8,857 nucleotides of DNA from Candidatus Falkowbacteria bacterium CG02_land_8_20_14_3_00_36_14 (GCA_002781265.1 PETS01000094.1:1-8857), one strand, 5' to 3'; positions 1-6,330 are shown, counted from the stretch's first letter. Notes: generated by a model from the sequence alone, not told the origin. A program made the numbers and translations.

Positions 1-420
1 ACATCTTATTTAATTTTATACACTGTTAATCCTAAATTAGTGCAGTTTGAGCCGATAAATATTGCTAAAGTGAAGGATAAAAGTAATTGTAATATTAAAC
101 CTGACAATCCTACTTATATAACAGGTGATAAAAGATATTTATGCGCTGATATATTGGGAAGCAATTGGATAACTATATTTGATAAAAATATTTGTGCAAA
201 AAATATATTTGAACCTAATTTTAATCAAACTTTTAGAACATTGTGCTGCCAACAAGTAACTGCTACAGCAACTACTACAGTACCTACTAATAATTACAAA
301 TGGGCAGAACAGCAAACAACTTGTGAAGAATTATACGGAAAGGGAAATTGTGAAGAAACTGATAATTCTAAATGCGGAAATAATTTGGGTTCAAATAGTA
401 TTTGTTGCTGGCATCAGTAG
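1..420 (+). CDS. C-terminal part of a cysteine-rich, membrane-anchored exported protein (T4SS-pilin-like tail); 5' end outside window
   Basis: The frame is open from base 1 to a TAG stop at 418-420, giving 139 visible residues. The first residues (TSYLILYTVNPKL) look like the end of a hydrophobic helix followed by the N-P-x-L turn and beta-like stretch common in small CPR proteins with a TrbC/VirB2-type (T4SS_pilin) two-helix region. I therefore read this as the extracytoplasmic tail of such a protein; the family call is inference because the helices lie off the edge. The tail has ten cysteines in two blocks: one ending in LCCQQ, then a Thr/Ala-rich linker (VTATATTTVPTNN), then a shorter block ending in ICCWHQ. 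Each block has spaced single cysteines and closes with a Cys-Cys pair, which suggests two small disulfide-stabilised modules. The GTG at 40 is an internal codon, not a start. A terminator-like hairpin follows 31 bases after the stop. Confidence 0.75.
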   Translation, partial: TSYLILYTVNPKLVQFEPINIAKVKDKSNCNIKPDNPTYITGDKRYLCADILGSNWITIFDKNICAKNIFEPNFNQTFRTLCCQQVTATATTTVPTNNYKWAEQQTTCEELYGKGNCEETDNSKCGNNLGSNSICCWHQ

Positions 421-451
421 TAATTATTATATATTACTTATTAAATAAATA

Positions 452-474
452 ACCCTGCCGCAAGCGGACGGGGT
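452..474 (+). terminator. GC-rich hairpin downstream of the cysteine-rich protein gene, possible terminator
   Basis: ACCC (452-455) pairs with GGGT (471-474). The stem continues through a U-G and a G-C pair to CCG/CGG around a four-base CAAG loop, with A468 bulged, giving about nine pairs in an otherwise AT-rich spacer. On the plus strand the following bases are ATTATAC, not a clean U run. On the minus strand the hairpin is followed by a T-rich stretch (TTATTTATTT). It could act as a terminator for the upstream gene or be a short dispersed palindrome. Confidence 0.5.
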
Positions 475-495
475 ATTATACAGACACCCCCCCCC

Positions 496-576
496 TGTCA
501 TTGCGAGGAGCGACAGCGACGAAGCAATCTCATAAATCGCTCTAAATGAGATTGCTTCGCTCCGCCCGCAGTGACA
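496..576. repeat. Dispersed palindromic element of the 'TGTCATTGCGAGGAGCG...GAAGCAATCTC' type
   Basis: The left arm starts TGTCATTGCG and ends CGAAGCAATCTCAT (519-532). The right arm starts ATGAGATTGCTTCG (546-559) and ends CGCAGTGACA (567-576). The arms are imperfect reverse complements around a 13-base loop, so the transcript would fold into a hairpin of about 80 nt. This palindrome family occurs in many unrelated bacterial genomes and is often mistranslated as peptides containing 'SDEAIS' or 'LLAMTG'; the minus-strand reading here gives SEAIS and LLAMTG. A run of nine C (487-495) abuts its left end. It ends ten bases before the start codon of the next gene, so it lies in that gene's leader or promoter region. 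Confidence 0.85.
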
Positions 577-586
577 ATAAAATAAT

Positions 587-805
587 ATGATTCGCTTTAC
601 CAAATACGCCGAGCAAAAATTTGATATCTTAAACAAGCATAAAGTTTTTATTACCCGCGAACAAGTGGAAGACGCTGTTAATTTGCCTGAAAAGTTAGAG
701 AAAAAAAACAAATATCTGCTGGCCCGAAAAGAAGGGGTTAAGGTAATTTATAAAAAAGAAAGTGAGATAATAAATATTATCACGTTTTACCCGGTAAAAA
801 ATTAG
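587..805 (+). CDS. Small DUF4258-like protein
   Basis: This is a 72-residue protein, about the usual size for single-domain DUF4258 proteins. It opens with IRFTKYAEQKF, matching the family pattern of a strand followed by 'T-x-H-A' and a helix, although tyrosine replaces the usual histidine. It then has the helix ITREQVEDAVNLPEKL (a 'rule' segment of the type I-x-x-E-x-V/I-x-x-A/x-x-x-P) and ends in beta strands rich in Val, Ile and Tyr (VKVIYKKESEIINIITFYP). DUF4258 has no settled function. It is often compared with small RelE/BrnT-like toxin folds, and a DUF2283-like gene lies just downstream, a pairing I recall from other genomes. A toxin-like role is therefore possible but unproven. The ATG start has no Shine-Dalgarno sequence and sits ten bases after a palindromic repeat. 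The stop codon TAG (803-805) lies inside the left edge of the next repeat. Confidence 0.7.
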   Translation: MIRFTKYAEQKFDILNKHKVFITREQVEDAVNLPEKLEKKNKYLLARKEGVKVIYKKESEIINIITFYPVKN

Positions 806-906
806 AATAATGAATTACGAAGCATGAATAATGAATAATAAAAAAATAAAATTATAAATAATATTCAGTATAAACTTAATTCATAATTCATAATTCACTA
901 TTCAAA
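801..906. repeat. AT-rich palindromic intergenic repeat, copy 1 (ATTCAT/ATGAAT family)
   Basis: The left arm begins ATTAGAATAATGAATTACG and continues to about 832. The right arm (877-906) is built of ATTCATA-like units and ends CACTATTCAAA. GAATAATGAAT (805-815) is the reverse complement of 893-903 with one mismatch, so the ends can pair. A second copy in the same orientation lies at 1123-1196. The left arms match at about 30 of 32 positions and the right arms at about 28 of 30, while the middle differs in length and sequence. The left end supplies the stop codon of the DUF4258-like gene, and the right end stops three bases before the ATG of the DUF2283-like gene. Confidence 0.75.
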
Positions 907-909
907 CAT

Positions 910-1122
910 ATGATCTACGACCATGAAGCCAATATAATATGCCTGGAAGTCGCCAAGGGGAAAATTCATAATGCCAAAGAATTCGGTAATTTTATAATCC
1001 ATATATCAAAAGCCGGCAAGCCGATACTGATAGAAATATTAGATGGGTCAAAATTCATCGGGCAGATGGATAAAGTTAAAAAAATAAAAAAATTCAGCGA
1101 AGAAATAGCAACTGCTAGCTAA
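910..1122 (+). CDS. Small DUF2283-like protein
   Basis: This is a 70-residue protein with the DUF2283 pattern. It starts with the 'YD-x-E-A-x' turn (MIYDHEANIICLEV), followed by a variable segment and then a second beta unit with 'I-x-I-x-x-A-G-K-P-I-L-I-E-I-L-D-G-S' (about residues 30-47), close to the family's 'G-x-x-V-G-I-E-I-L-D-A-S' signature. The lysine-rich C-terminus (KVKKIKKFSEEIATAS) looks helical. The family has no established biochemical function. Its members are small, often sit beside DUF4258-like genes, and have been suspected to be antitoxin-like partners; that role is inference here. The start ATG at 910 has no Shine-Dalgarno sequence. The gene is bracketed by two same-orientation copies of an AT-rich palindromic repeat, the second beginning directly after the TAA stop. 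Confidence 0.75.
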   Translation: MIYDHEANIICLEVAKGKIHNAKEFGNFIIHISKAGKPILIEILDGSKFIGQMDKVKKIKKFSEEIATAS

Positions 1123-1196
1123 ATTAGAATAATGAATCATGAAGCATGAATAATATAAAAAATTACTAATTCATTATTCATAATTCATTATTCAAA
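1123..1196. repeat. AT-rich palindromic intergenic repeat, copy 2 (ATTCAT/ATGAAT family)
   Basis: GAATAATGAAT (1127-1137) is an exact reverse complement of ATTCATTATTC (1183-1193), and the flanks extend the partial palindrome, with several seven-base ATTCATA/T units in the right arm. It starts directly after the stop of the DUF2283-like gene. It has the same left and right arms as the copy at 801-906 but is about 30 bases shorter in the middle. The shared arms in the same orientation mark a repeat family rather than chance AT richness. As RNA it would be a weak AT hairpin, not a GC-rich terminator. Confidence 0.75.
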
Positions 1197-1214
1197 AAAA
1201 ATTATAAATTATCA

Positions 1215-1262
1215 CCGCCTCTGCGGGATCCCGCCCTCTAATAAATAATATAAGTGGCGGGA
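1215..1262 (+). promoter_or_regulatory. GC-rich competing hairpins in the leader of the porB gene
   Basis: Inside an AT-rich spacer there is a compact GC block. GCGGGA/TCCCGC (1223-1234) is a perfect 12-base palindrome. CCGC/GCGG (1215-1218 with 1223-1226) could form a small hairpin. TCCCGCC (1229-1235) is complementary to GGCGGGA (1256-1262), a longer-range stem. These pairings are mutually exclusive. The last stem covers the only purine-rich G stretch (GGCGGGA) upstream of the start at 1275, so it could hide a weak ribosome-binding site. It may be a regulatory leader or simply a decayed palindromic repeat. An AT-rich TATAAA at 1203-1208 is a possible -10 element, but I see no convincing -35. 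Confidence 0.35.
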
Positions 1263-1274
1263 AAAATTTAATAT

Positions 1275-2189
1275 ATGCCTACAAAAATAATCACTAAATT
1301 AAAAACAAAACAAATGCTCTCCCCCGGCCACCGCGCTTGCGCCGGCTGCGGCCAGATGATTGCGGCCCGCACGGTCGCCCAAACGCTGGGGCCTGATACT
1401 ATAATCGCCAATGCCACTGGCTGTCTGGAAGTCACCACCACTCCTTATCCGGAAAGCTCGTGGGGCATGCCCTGGATACATTCCCTATTTGAAAACGCGG
1501 CCGCCATCGGCTCGGGAATTAAAACGGCTCTTAATTATAAAAAAAATAACCATACCAAAGTCGTTGTCCAAGGCGGGGACGGAGCCACTTTTGACATCGG
1601 CCTGGGGCTGATATCGGGGATGTGGGAAAGGCAAGAAGACATTCTTTATATCTGTTATGATACCGAGGCGTATTCCAACACCGGCATTCAGGCATCCGGC
1701 GCCACCCCTTGGGCGGCCAATACCACCACCACTCCGGCCGGCAAAGGTCCGGCTATAGAAGCCATCGGCTCGCAGCAAAGAAAAAAAGACATGATTGCCA
1801 TCGCTCTGGCCCATGGCCTGCCTTACGTGGCTCAAACCACGGCCGGCTTTCCTGATGATATAGTTAAAAGAGTCAAGAAAGCTTTAAGCATGCGAGGCCC
1901 GTCCTATATCCAAATCCTTACTCCATGCATTCCGGGCTGGAGCATTCATTCCAGCTTGGCGATAAAAATGGGAAAATTAGCGGCGCAAACCGGACTTTAT
2001 CCCATACTGGAATATGTTAACGGCCGGCTCGCTGATAAATTAAAAGTGCCTAAGCAAAAAATAAAAGTTGAAAAATATTTAGAGCCGCAAGGTCGGTTTA
2101 AGCATCTTTTCAATTCAGCGATCGGCAAAGAACAAATTAAGCATATTCAGCGGGAAGCGAATAAAAATATTTTAAAGTATGGATTATAA
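1275..2189 (+). CDS. porB: Pyruvate/2-oxoacid:ferredoxin oxidoreductase, beta subunit (TPP-binding)
   Basis: This subunit binds thiamine diphosphate and carries a 4Fe-4S cluster in the enzyme that oxidatively decarboxylates pyruvate (or a related 2-oxoacid) with CoA, passing electrons to ferredoxin in the cytoplasm. The 304 residues match the usual PorB length. GHRACAGCG (18-26) supplies Cys22 and Cys25, GCLEV supplies Cys50, and TPCIPGW supplies Cys218, the four expected cluster ligands. GGDGATFDIG (100-109) and the downstream EAYSNTG (131-137) form the TPP/Mg2+ signature, followed by SGATPW. The ATG at 1275 gives a typical short N-terminus; Met14 is a less likely alternative. No alpha, gamma or delta subunit gene is visible on either side. 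A hairpin terminator follows 15 bases after the stop, so the gene is the last in its transcript. The first two thirds are clearly richer in G+C than the last third and the upstream genes. Preference for pyruvate over other 2-oxoacids cannot be told from this sequence. Confidence 0.93.
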   Translation: MPTKIITKLKTKQMLSPGHRACAGCGQMIAARTVAQTLGPDTIIANATGCLEVTTTPYPESSWGMPWIHSLFENAAAIGSGIKTALNYKKNNHTKVVVQGGDGATFDIGLGLISGMWERQEDILYICYDTEAYSNTGIQASGATPWAANTTTTPAGKGPAIEAIGSQQRKKDMIAIALAHGLPYVAQTTAGFPDDIVKRVKKALSMRGPSYIQILTPCIPGWSIHSSLAIKMGKLAAQTGLYPILEYVNGRLADKLKVPKQKIKVEKYLEPQGRFKHLFNSAIGKEQIKHIQREANKNILKYGL

Positions 2190-2204
2190 TATTTATTATC
2201 ATAC

Positions 2205-2235
2205 AAAAAAGACGCTTAAATTAAACGTCTTTTTT
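2205..2235. terminator. Bidirectional intrinsic terminator between convergent porB and rpoC
   Basis: AAAAAAGACG (2205-2214) pairs perfectly with CGTCTTTTTT (2226-2235) around an 11-base loop, so each strand reads a stem followed by a T run. It lies 15 bases from the stop of each convergent gene (porB ends at 2189, rpoC at 2251), the position expected of a terminator shared by both transcripts. Confidence 0.85.
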
Positions 2236-2250
2236 AATAAAAATTATATA

Positions 2251-5200
2251 TTATTTATTATATTGTTTTCTATTATAGCCAGTACCGGCCGGAATCAAAC
2301 GGCCGATAATCACATTCTCTTTCAGGCCTCTTAAATAATCAATTTTACCCATGATGGCCGCATCTATTAACACTCTAGCTGTCTCTTGGAAAGAGGAAGC
2401 GGACAAAAAGCTGTCTGTAGTCAAAGACGCTTTGGAAATCCCTAATAATAATACTTCCCCTTTTGCCTCTTTTTTCTTATCTCTCTTGGCCGCCTCATTA
2501 GCCAGATTAAAAACCGCTCTTTCAATTATTTCTCCCGGCAGCAAATCCGTATCGCCGGAGTCAATTATATAAATCCTAAAAAACATCTGCCTGGCTATGA
2601 TTTCAATATGCTTGTCATTTAATGGCTGCCCTTGCGAAGAATAGACATATTGAATTTCTTTTATTATATATTTTTGAGTGGCTGATTTTCCCCTTAATAT
2701 GTATAATTGCTGCAAATCAACGCTACCTTCAGTCAATTGGTCTCCCTTTTTTACCATATCTTTATCCTTAACCCAGATATTAAATCCTTTGGGAACAACA
2801 TATTCCCTTATTTTTTCCGAAGCCACCACAACTTTAATGCATTTATCTTCGATTTTAACCACTCCACCTCTCTCGGTTTTAATAATTTTGTTGCCTATGG
2901 AAAAAAGTTTTATTTTATCGCTTACCTTGCTTCCATTTTTTACCAATATTTTGGGTTTTAGATTTTTATTGTATTTATTTTTTTCATCCAAACGGCTATC
3001 TTTCGTATTTTCAATAAAATAATATTTATCTACCTCCGTGCCTTCGTAATATATTTTGATTATTTTAGTTTGAGCATTGCTGACTAATATTTTACCATTC
3101 TCGCCCATAATAGTTTTCTGGGAAGTTTCTATTCCGACCCGGCCGTCAACATCGGTTATAAAAGCCTTCCTTTTCGGCGGCCTAGCTTCAAATATTTCTT
3201 CAACCCGAGGCAAACCCTGGGTAATATCTTCTGAACCGGCTACACCGCCGGTATGAAAAGTTCTCATAGTTAACTGAGTGCCTGGTTCGCCGATTGATTG
3301 GGCGGCAATAATGCCTACGGCTGTGCCTATTTCCACCGGATGATTATGACCTAAATCATAACCATAGCATTTAACGCAAACTCCCCTATTAAGCTGGCAA
3401 GAAAGCACCGATCTGATATGAGCGGCGTCTATTTTCTCGTTAACTATTTTTTCGGCTATGTTTTCGGTGATTAATTCTCCTTTTTTCACAAGCAGTTTTC
3501 CTTTGGAATTCTTTAAATCTTCGGCCAAATAGCGCCCCATTATTCTTTTTATAAAATCATATCCCATGTCATCGCTTTCTTTTTTAGTGATCATTAAGCC
3601 CTTGGTATCGCCACAATCCTGCTTGGTTACGATCACATCCTGGGAAACATCAACTAAACGCCTGGTCAAATAACCGGCATTAGCCGTTCTTAAAGCGGTG
3701 TCGGATAAGCCCTTTCGGGTGGCGTGGGTGGAAATAAAATACTCCAATACGTCAAAACCATTTTTAAAATTTCCTTTGACCGGCAATTCAATAATATCCC
3801 CGGATGGAGAAGTAACTAAGCCTTTCATACCCAATACCTGCGTCAACTGGGTCCATGATCCGCGGGCGCCGGATTCAATCATGGAATAAATAGGCCCTTC
3901 AATCGGCAAATTGGCTTTACATATTTCCATTACTTTTTCTTTGACCTCGGTCCATAATTCAATAACCTTGCTGTAGCGCTCGCTATCCGTTAACAGGCCT
4001 TCTTCATATTGCTCATGAATTTTTTCCACCATCTCTCCGGCATTCTCAATTAATTTATCTTTAGCCATAAAGTCCGGCAAGTCGCTCATTCCCCAGGAAA
4101 GGCCGCTCTTAGTAATATAATAAAAACTTTGGTCTTTAAGCTCATCAACAAATTTTACCGTTCTTTCTTCGTTATAAAATCGTAAACAATTTTTAACTAA
4201 ATTCCTTAAATATCCTTTATTAACAACTTCATTGACAAATCTTAATTTCCCAGGCACGATTTCATTGAAAATTATCCGGCCGGCCGTGGTCTTAATAATT
4301 CCTTTCCCGTATTCCTTCGTTAATTCCACCATTATTAATTTCCGCAAGCCGATTTTACCCAGCGCGTAGGCTAATTTAACTTCCATGGGAGAAGAAAAAT
4401 ATTTTAATTTTTCATCACCCGATTCTTTGCTGTTTTTTTCATCTTTCGGATCGGTGCTGGTTAAATAAAAACTCCCCCATACTATATCCTGTCCAGGAGC
4501 AACCACGGGATCGCCGGTGGCGGGCTTTAATAAATTATGCGATGACAACATAATATTTTTGGCCTCAGCCACCGCCTCCTTGGTTAAAGGCACATGCACC
4601 GCCATTTGGTCTCCGTCAAAATCCGCATTAAAAGCCGTGCATACCAAGGGATGGATTTGAATGGCTTTACCCTCAATTAAAATCGGCTGGAATGCTTGTA
4701 TGCCCAGCCGATGCAGAGTAGGGGCGCGATTTAAAAAAACATAAGCCACTTTTATTATTTCTTCTAAAATATCCCATACTTTATCATGGCCGCCTTCAAT
4801 ATAACGCGAAGCGCTACGGACATTATGCACTATCTCTAAATTAATCAGCTTGCTTATTATAAAAGGCTTAAATAATTCCAGAGCCATTATTTTGGGCAGG
4901 CCGCATTGGTTTAATCTTAATCTAGGATTAACCACAATCACGCTCCGGCCGGAATAATCTATTCTTTTCCCCAATAAATTTTGCCTGAATCTGCCTTGTT
5001 TTCCTTTTAAAGAATCAGCCAAGGATTTTAATTGCCTTTTCTGCCCGGTTGAAGCCACCACCGTTTTTGAATGGCGGGATGAATTGTCAATTAAGGCGTC
5101 AACCGCTTCTTGCAGCATTCTTTTTTCGTTGCGGCATATCACTTCCGGCGCGTTTAATTCAATCAATTGCTTTAACCTATTATTGCGGTTTATCACCCGG

Positions 5201-6234
5201 CGGTATAAATCATTCAAATCAGAAGTGGCGAACCGGCCGCCGTCCAAAGCGACCATCGGCCTTAAATCAGGCGGGATTACCGGAATAATTGCCAACACCA
5301 TCCATTCCGGCCTAATATTATTCGCATGCAAACTCTTGAATATTTTTAACCGGCGGATTATTTTATCTTTCTTGGAATCAATGGCGTCTACCAACTCTTC
5401 TTCCAATAGTTTAATAGTTTTGCCTAAATCAATTCTGGCTAATAATTTCCTAATCGCTTCCGCGCCGATCCCCGCCTCAAAAATATGGCCGTATTTCAAG
5501 CTTAAATTTTGATAAACATTCTCTGAAATAATAGTTAAGGGCTTCAATTCTTTTAATTCTTTTTGCGCTTGGGAAAAAGCATCATCTAAATTTTTAAGTT
5601 TTTCTTCTTTTACTTTAACCAAAGAATCTATTTCCTTGGTTAAAATATTGTCAATGTTATTACTATTGGCTTTCTTGGCTTGAATCATCTTGCCTTTTTT
5701 ATTTTTTATTTCATTTATCTGCTGTCTGAATTCTGAATCTATGGATTTTTTCTTAGATTTGTATTCTTGCTTGATTTGATCATAAGTATCATTTTTTAAA
5801 TCTTCATTTATATCGGTAATAATAAAACTGGCAAAATAAACAACTTTTTCCAAGGCCTGCATTGACAGCCCTAAAATTAAGCCTATCTTGGAAGATATGC
5901 CCCGTAAAAACCATATATGGGTTACCGGTGAAAGCAAGGTTATATGCCCCATGCGTTCGCGCCTGACCATGGAACGCGTTACTTCCACTCCGCACTTATC
6001 GCAGATTATTCCTTTATACCTGATCTTTTTATATTTTCCGCAATAACATTCCCAATCCTTTGACGGGCCAAATATTTTTTCGCAAAACAAGCCGTCTTTT
6101 TCCGGCTTCTGCGTCCGGTAATTTATAGTTTCCGGCCTAACAACTTCGCCATGAGACCATTTTAAAATTTCTTCCGGTGAAGCTAATTTTAATTTAATAG
6201 CATTAAAATCAGTTGTTTTTATTGGATTAAGCAT
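2251..6234 (-). CDS. rpoC: DNA-directed RNA polymerase subunit beta'
   Basis: This is the catalytic beta' subunit of RNA polymerase, complete at 1327 residues (E. coli 1407, B. subtilis 1199). In order: the N-terminal zinc ribbon with Cys63, Cys65, Cys78 and Cys81; the clamp and lid region with RPMVALDGGRFATSDLNDLY (about 325-344); the active-site motif NADFDGDQM, whose Asp538, Asp540 and Asp542 hold the catalytic Mg2+; the bridge helix around SGARGSWTQLTQVLGMKG (788-805); the second zinc site with Cys874, Cys946, Cys953 and Cys956; the trigger loop with GEPGTQLTMRTFHTGG (982-997); and the normal end GRLIPAGTGY. Residues 148-232, between the N-terminal clamp and LSLKYGHIFEAG, form a Lys/Glu-rich coiled-coil insertion absent from E. 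coli and Bacillus. The large trigger-loop insertion of E. coli (SI3) is missing. The ATG at 6234-6232 gives the expected N-terminus but has no Shine-Dalgarno sequence. The gene lies 163 bases after rpoB on the same strand. Confidence 0.98.
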   Translation of the reverse strand: MLNPIKTTDFNAIKLKLASPEEILKWSHGEVVRPETINYRTQKPEKDGLFCEKIFGPSKDWECYCGKYKKIRYKGIICDKCGVEVTRSMVRRERMGHITLLSPVTHIWFLRGISSKIGLILGLSMQALEKVVYFASFIITDINEDLKNDTYDQIKQEYKSKKKSIDSEFRQQINEIKNKKGKMIQAKKANSNNIDNILTKEIDSLVKVKEEKLKNLDDAFSQAQKELKELKPLTIISENVYQNLSLKYGHIFEAGIGAEAIRKLLARIDLGKTIKLLEEELVDAIDSKKDKIIRRLKIFKSLHANNIRPEWMVLAIIPVIPPDLRPMVALDGGRFATSDLNDLYRRVINRNNRLKQLIELNAPEVICRNEKRMLQEAVDALIDNSSRHSKTVVASTGQKRQLKSLADSLKGKQGRFRQNLLGKRIDYSGRSVIVVNPRLRLNQCGLPKIMALELFKPFIISKLINLEIVHNVRSASRYIEGGHDKVWDILEEIIKVAYVFLNRAPTLHRLGIQAFQPILIEGKAIQIHPLVCTAFNADFDGDQMAVHVPLTKEAVAEAKNIMLSSHNLLKPATGDPVVAPGQDIVWGSFYLTSTDPKDEKNSKESGDEKLKYFSSPMEVKLAYALGKIGLRKLIMVELTKEYGKGIIKTTAGRIIFNEIVPGKLRFVNEVVNKGYLRNLVKNCLRFYNEERTVKFVDELKDQSFYYITKSGLSWGMSDLPDFMAKDKLIENAGEMVEKIHEQYEEGLLTDSERYSKVIELWTEVKEKVMEICKANLPIEGPIYSMIESGARGSWTQLTQVLGMKGLVTSPSGDIIELPVKGNFKNGFDVLEYFISTHATRKGLSDTALRTANAGYLTRRLVDVSQDVIVTKQDCGDTKGLMITKKESDDMGYDFIKRIMGRYLAEDLKNSKGKLLVKKGELITENIAEKIVNEKIDAAHIRSVLSCQLNRGVCVKCYGYDLGHNHPVEIGTAVGIIAAQSIGEPGTQLTMRTFHTGGVAGSEDITQGLPRVEEIFEARPPKRKAFITDVDGRVGIETSQKTIMGENGKILVSNAQTKIIKIYYEGTEVDKYYFIENTKDSRLDEKNKYNKNLKPKILVKNGSKVSDKIKLFSIGNKIIKTERGGVVKIEDKCIKVVVASEKIREYVVPKGFNIWVKDKDMVKKGDQLTEGSVDLQQLYILRGKSATQKYIIKEIQYVYSSQGQPLNDKHIEIIARQMFFRIYIIDSGDTDLLPGEIIERAVFNLANEAAKRDKKKEAKGEVLLLGISKASLTTDSFLSASSFQETARVLIDAAIMGKIDYLRGLKENVIIGRLIPAGTGYNRKQYNK

Positions 6235-6246
6235 AGTAAATTAGGT

Positions 6247-6330
6247 GTTAGTTGATTAGTTAATCAGGTAAGATATTTTGTATATTTCCCAACTAACTAT
6301 TTAACTAATTAACTATTTAACTAATTAACT
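6247..6330. repeat. Palindromic and tandem AT-rich repeat in the rpoB-rpoC spacer
   Basis: Two exact 16-base units AACTATTTAACTAATT run head to tail at 6295-6326, followed by a partial third. To their left, GTTAGTT (6247-6253) and the adjoining GATTAGTTAA are reverse complements of AACTAAC (6291-6297) and TTAACTAATT-like units, so the block can fold back on itself in several registers. A further CTGCCTAACTAAC lies at 6371-6383. The spacer (6235-6397) has no reading frame of note. I see no clear promoter for rpoC, so the repeat is probably carried in the rpoBC transcript. Confidence 0.7.

Noticed and set aside
40..420. GTG at 40 as the start of the cysteine-rich protein
   Set aside because: The frame is open to base 1 and the upstream residues form the end of a hydrophobic helix typical for the family, so the gene is truncated by the window edge.
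427..711. Minus-strand 94-codon open frame
   Set aside because: It reads through the dispersed palindrome (giving the familiar spurious SEAIS...LLAMTG peptide) and overlaps the start of the better supported DUF4258-like gene.
801..1196. CRISPR array
   Set aside because: The ATTCAT/ATGAAT copies are only two, are separated by a gene rather than a spacer, and are palindromic AT-rich elements without a cas gene nearby.
1203..1208. TATAAA as a firm porB promoter
   Set aside because: There is no credible -35 hexamer at the right distance and such A/T hexamers are everywhere in these spacers.
1485..1835. Minus-strand 116-codon open frame within porB
   Set aside because: It is the antisense shadow of a strongly conserved GC-rich coding region and has no recognisable protein pattern.
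5084..5512. Plus-strand 142-codon open frame within rpoC
   Set aside because: It is antisense to conserved RpoC sequence (clamp and lid region) and shows no domain-like pattern.
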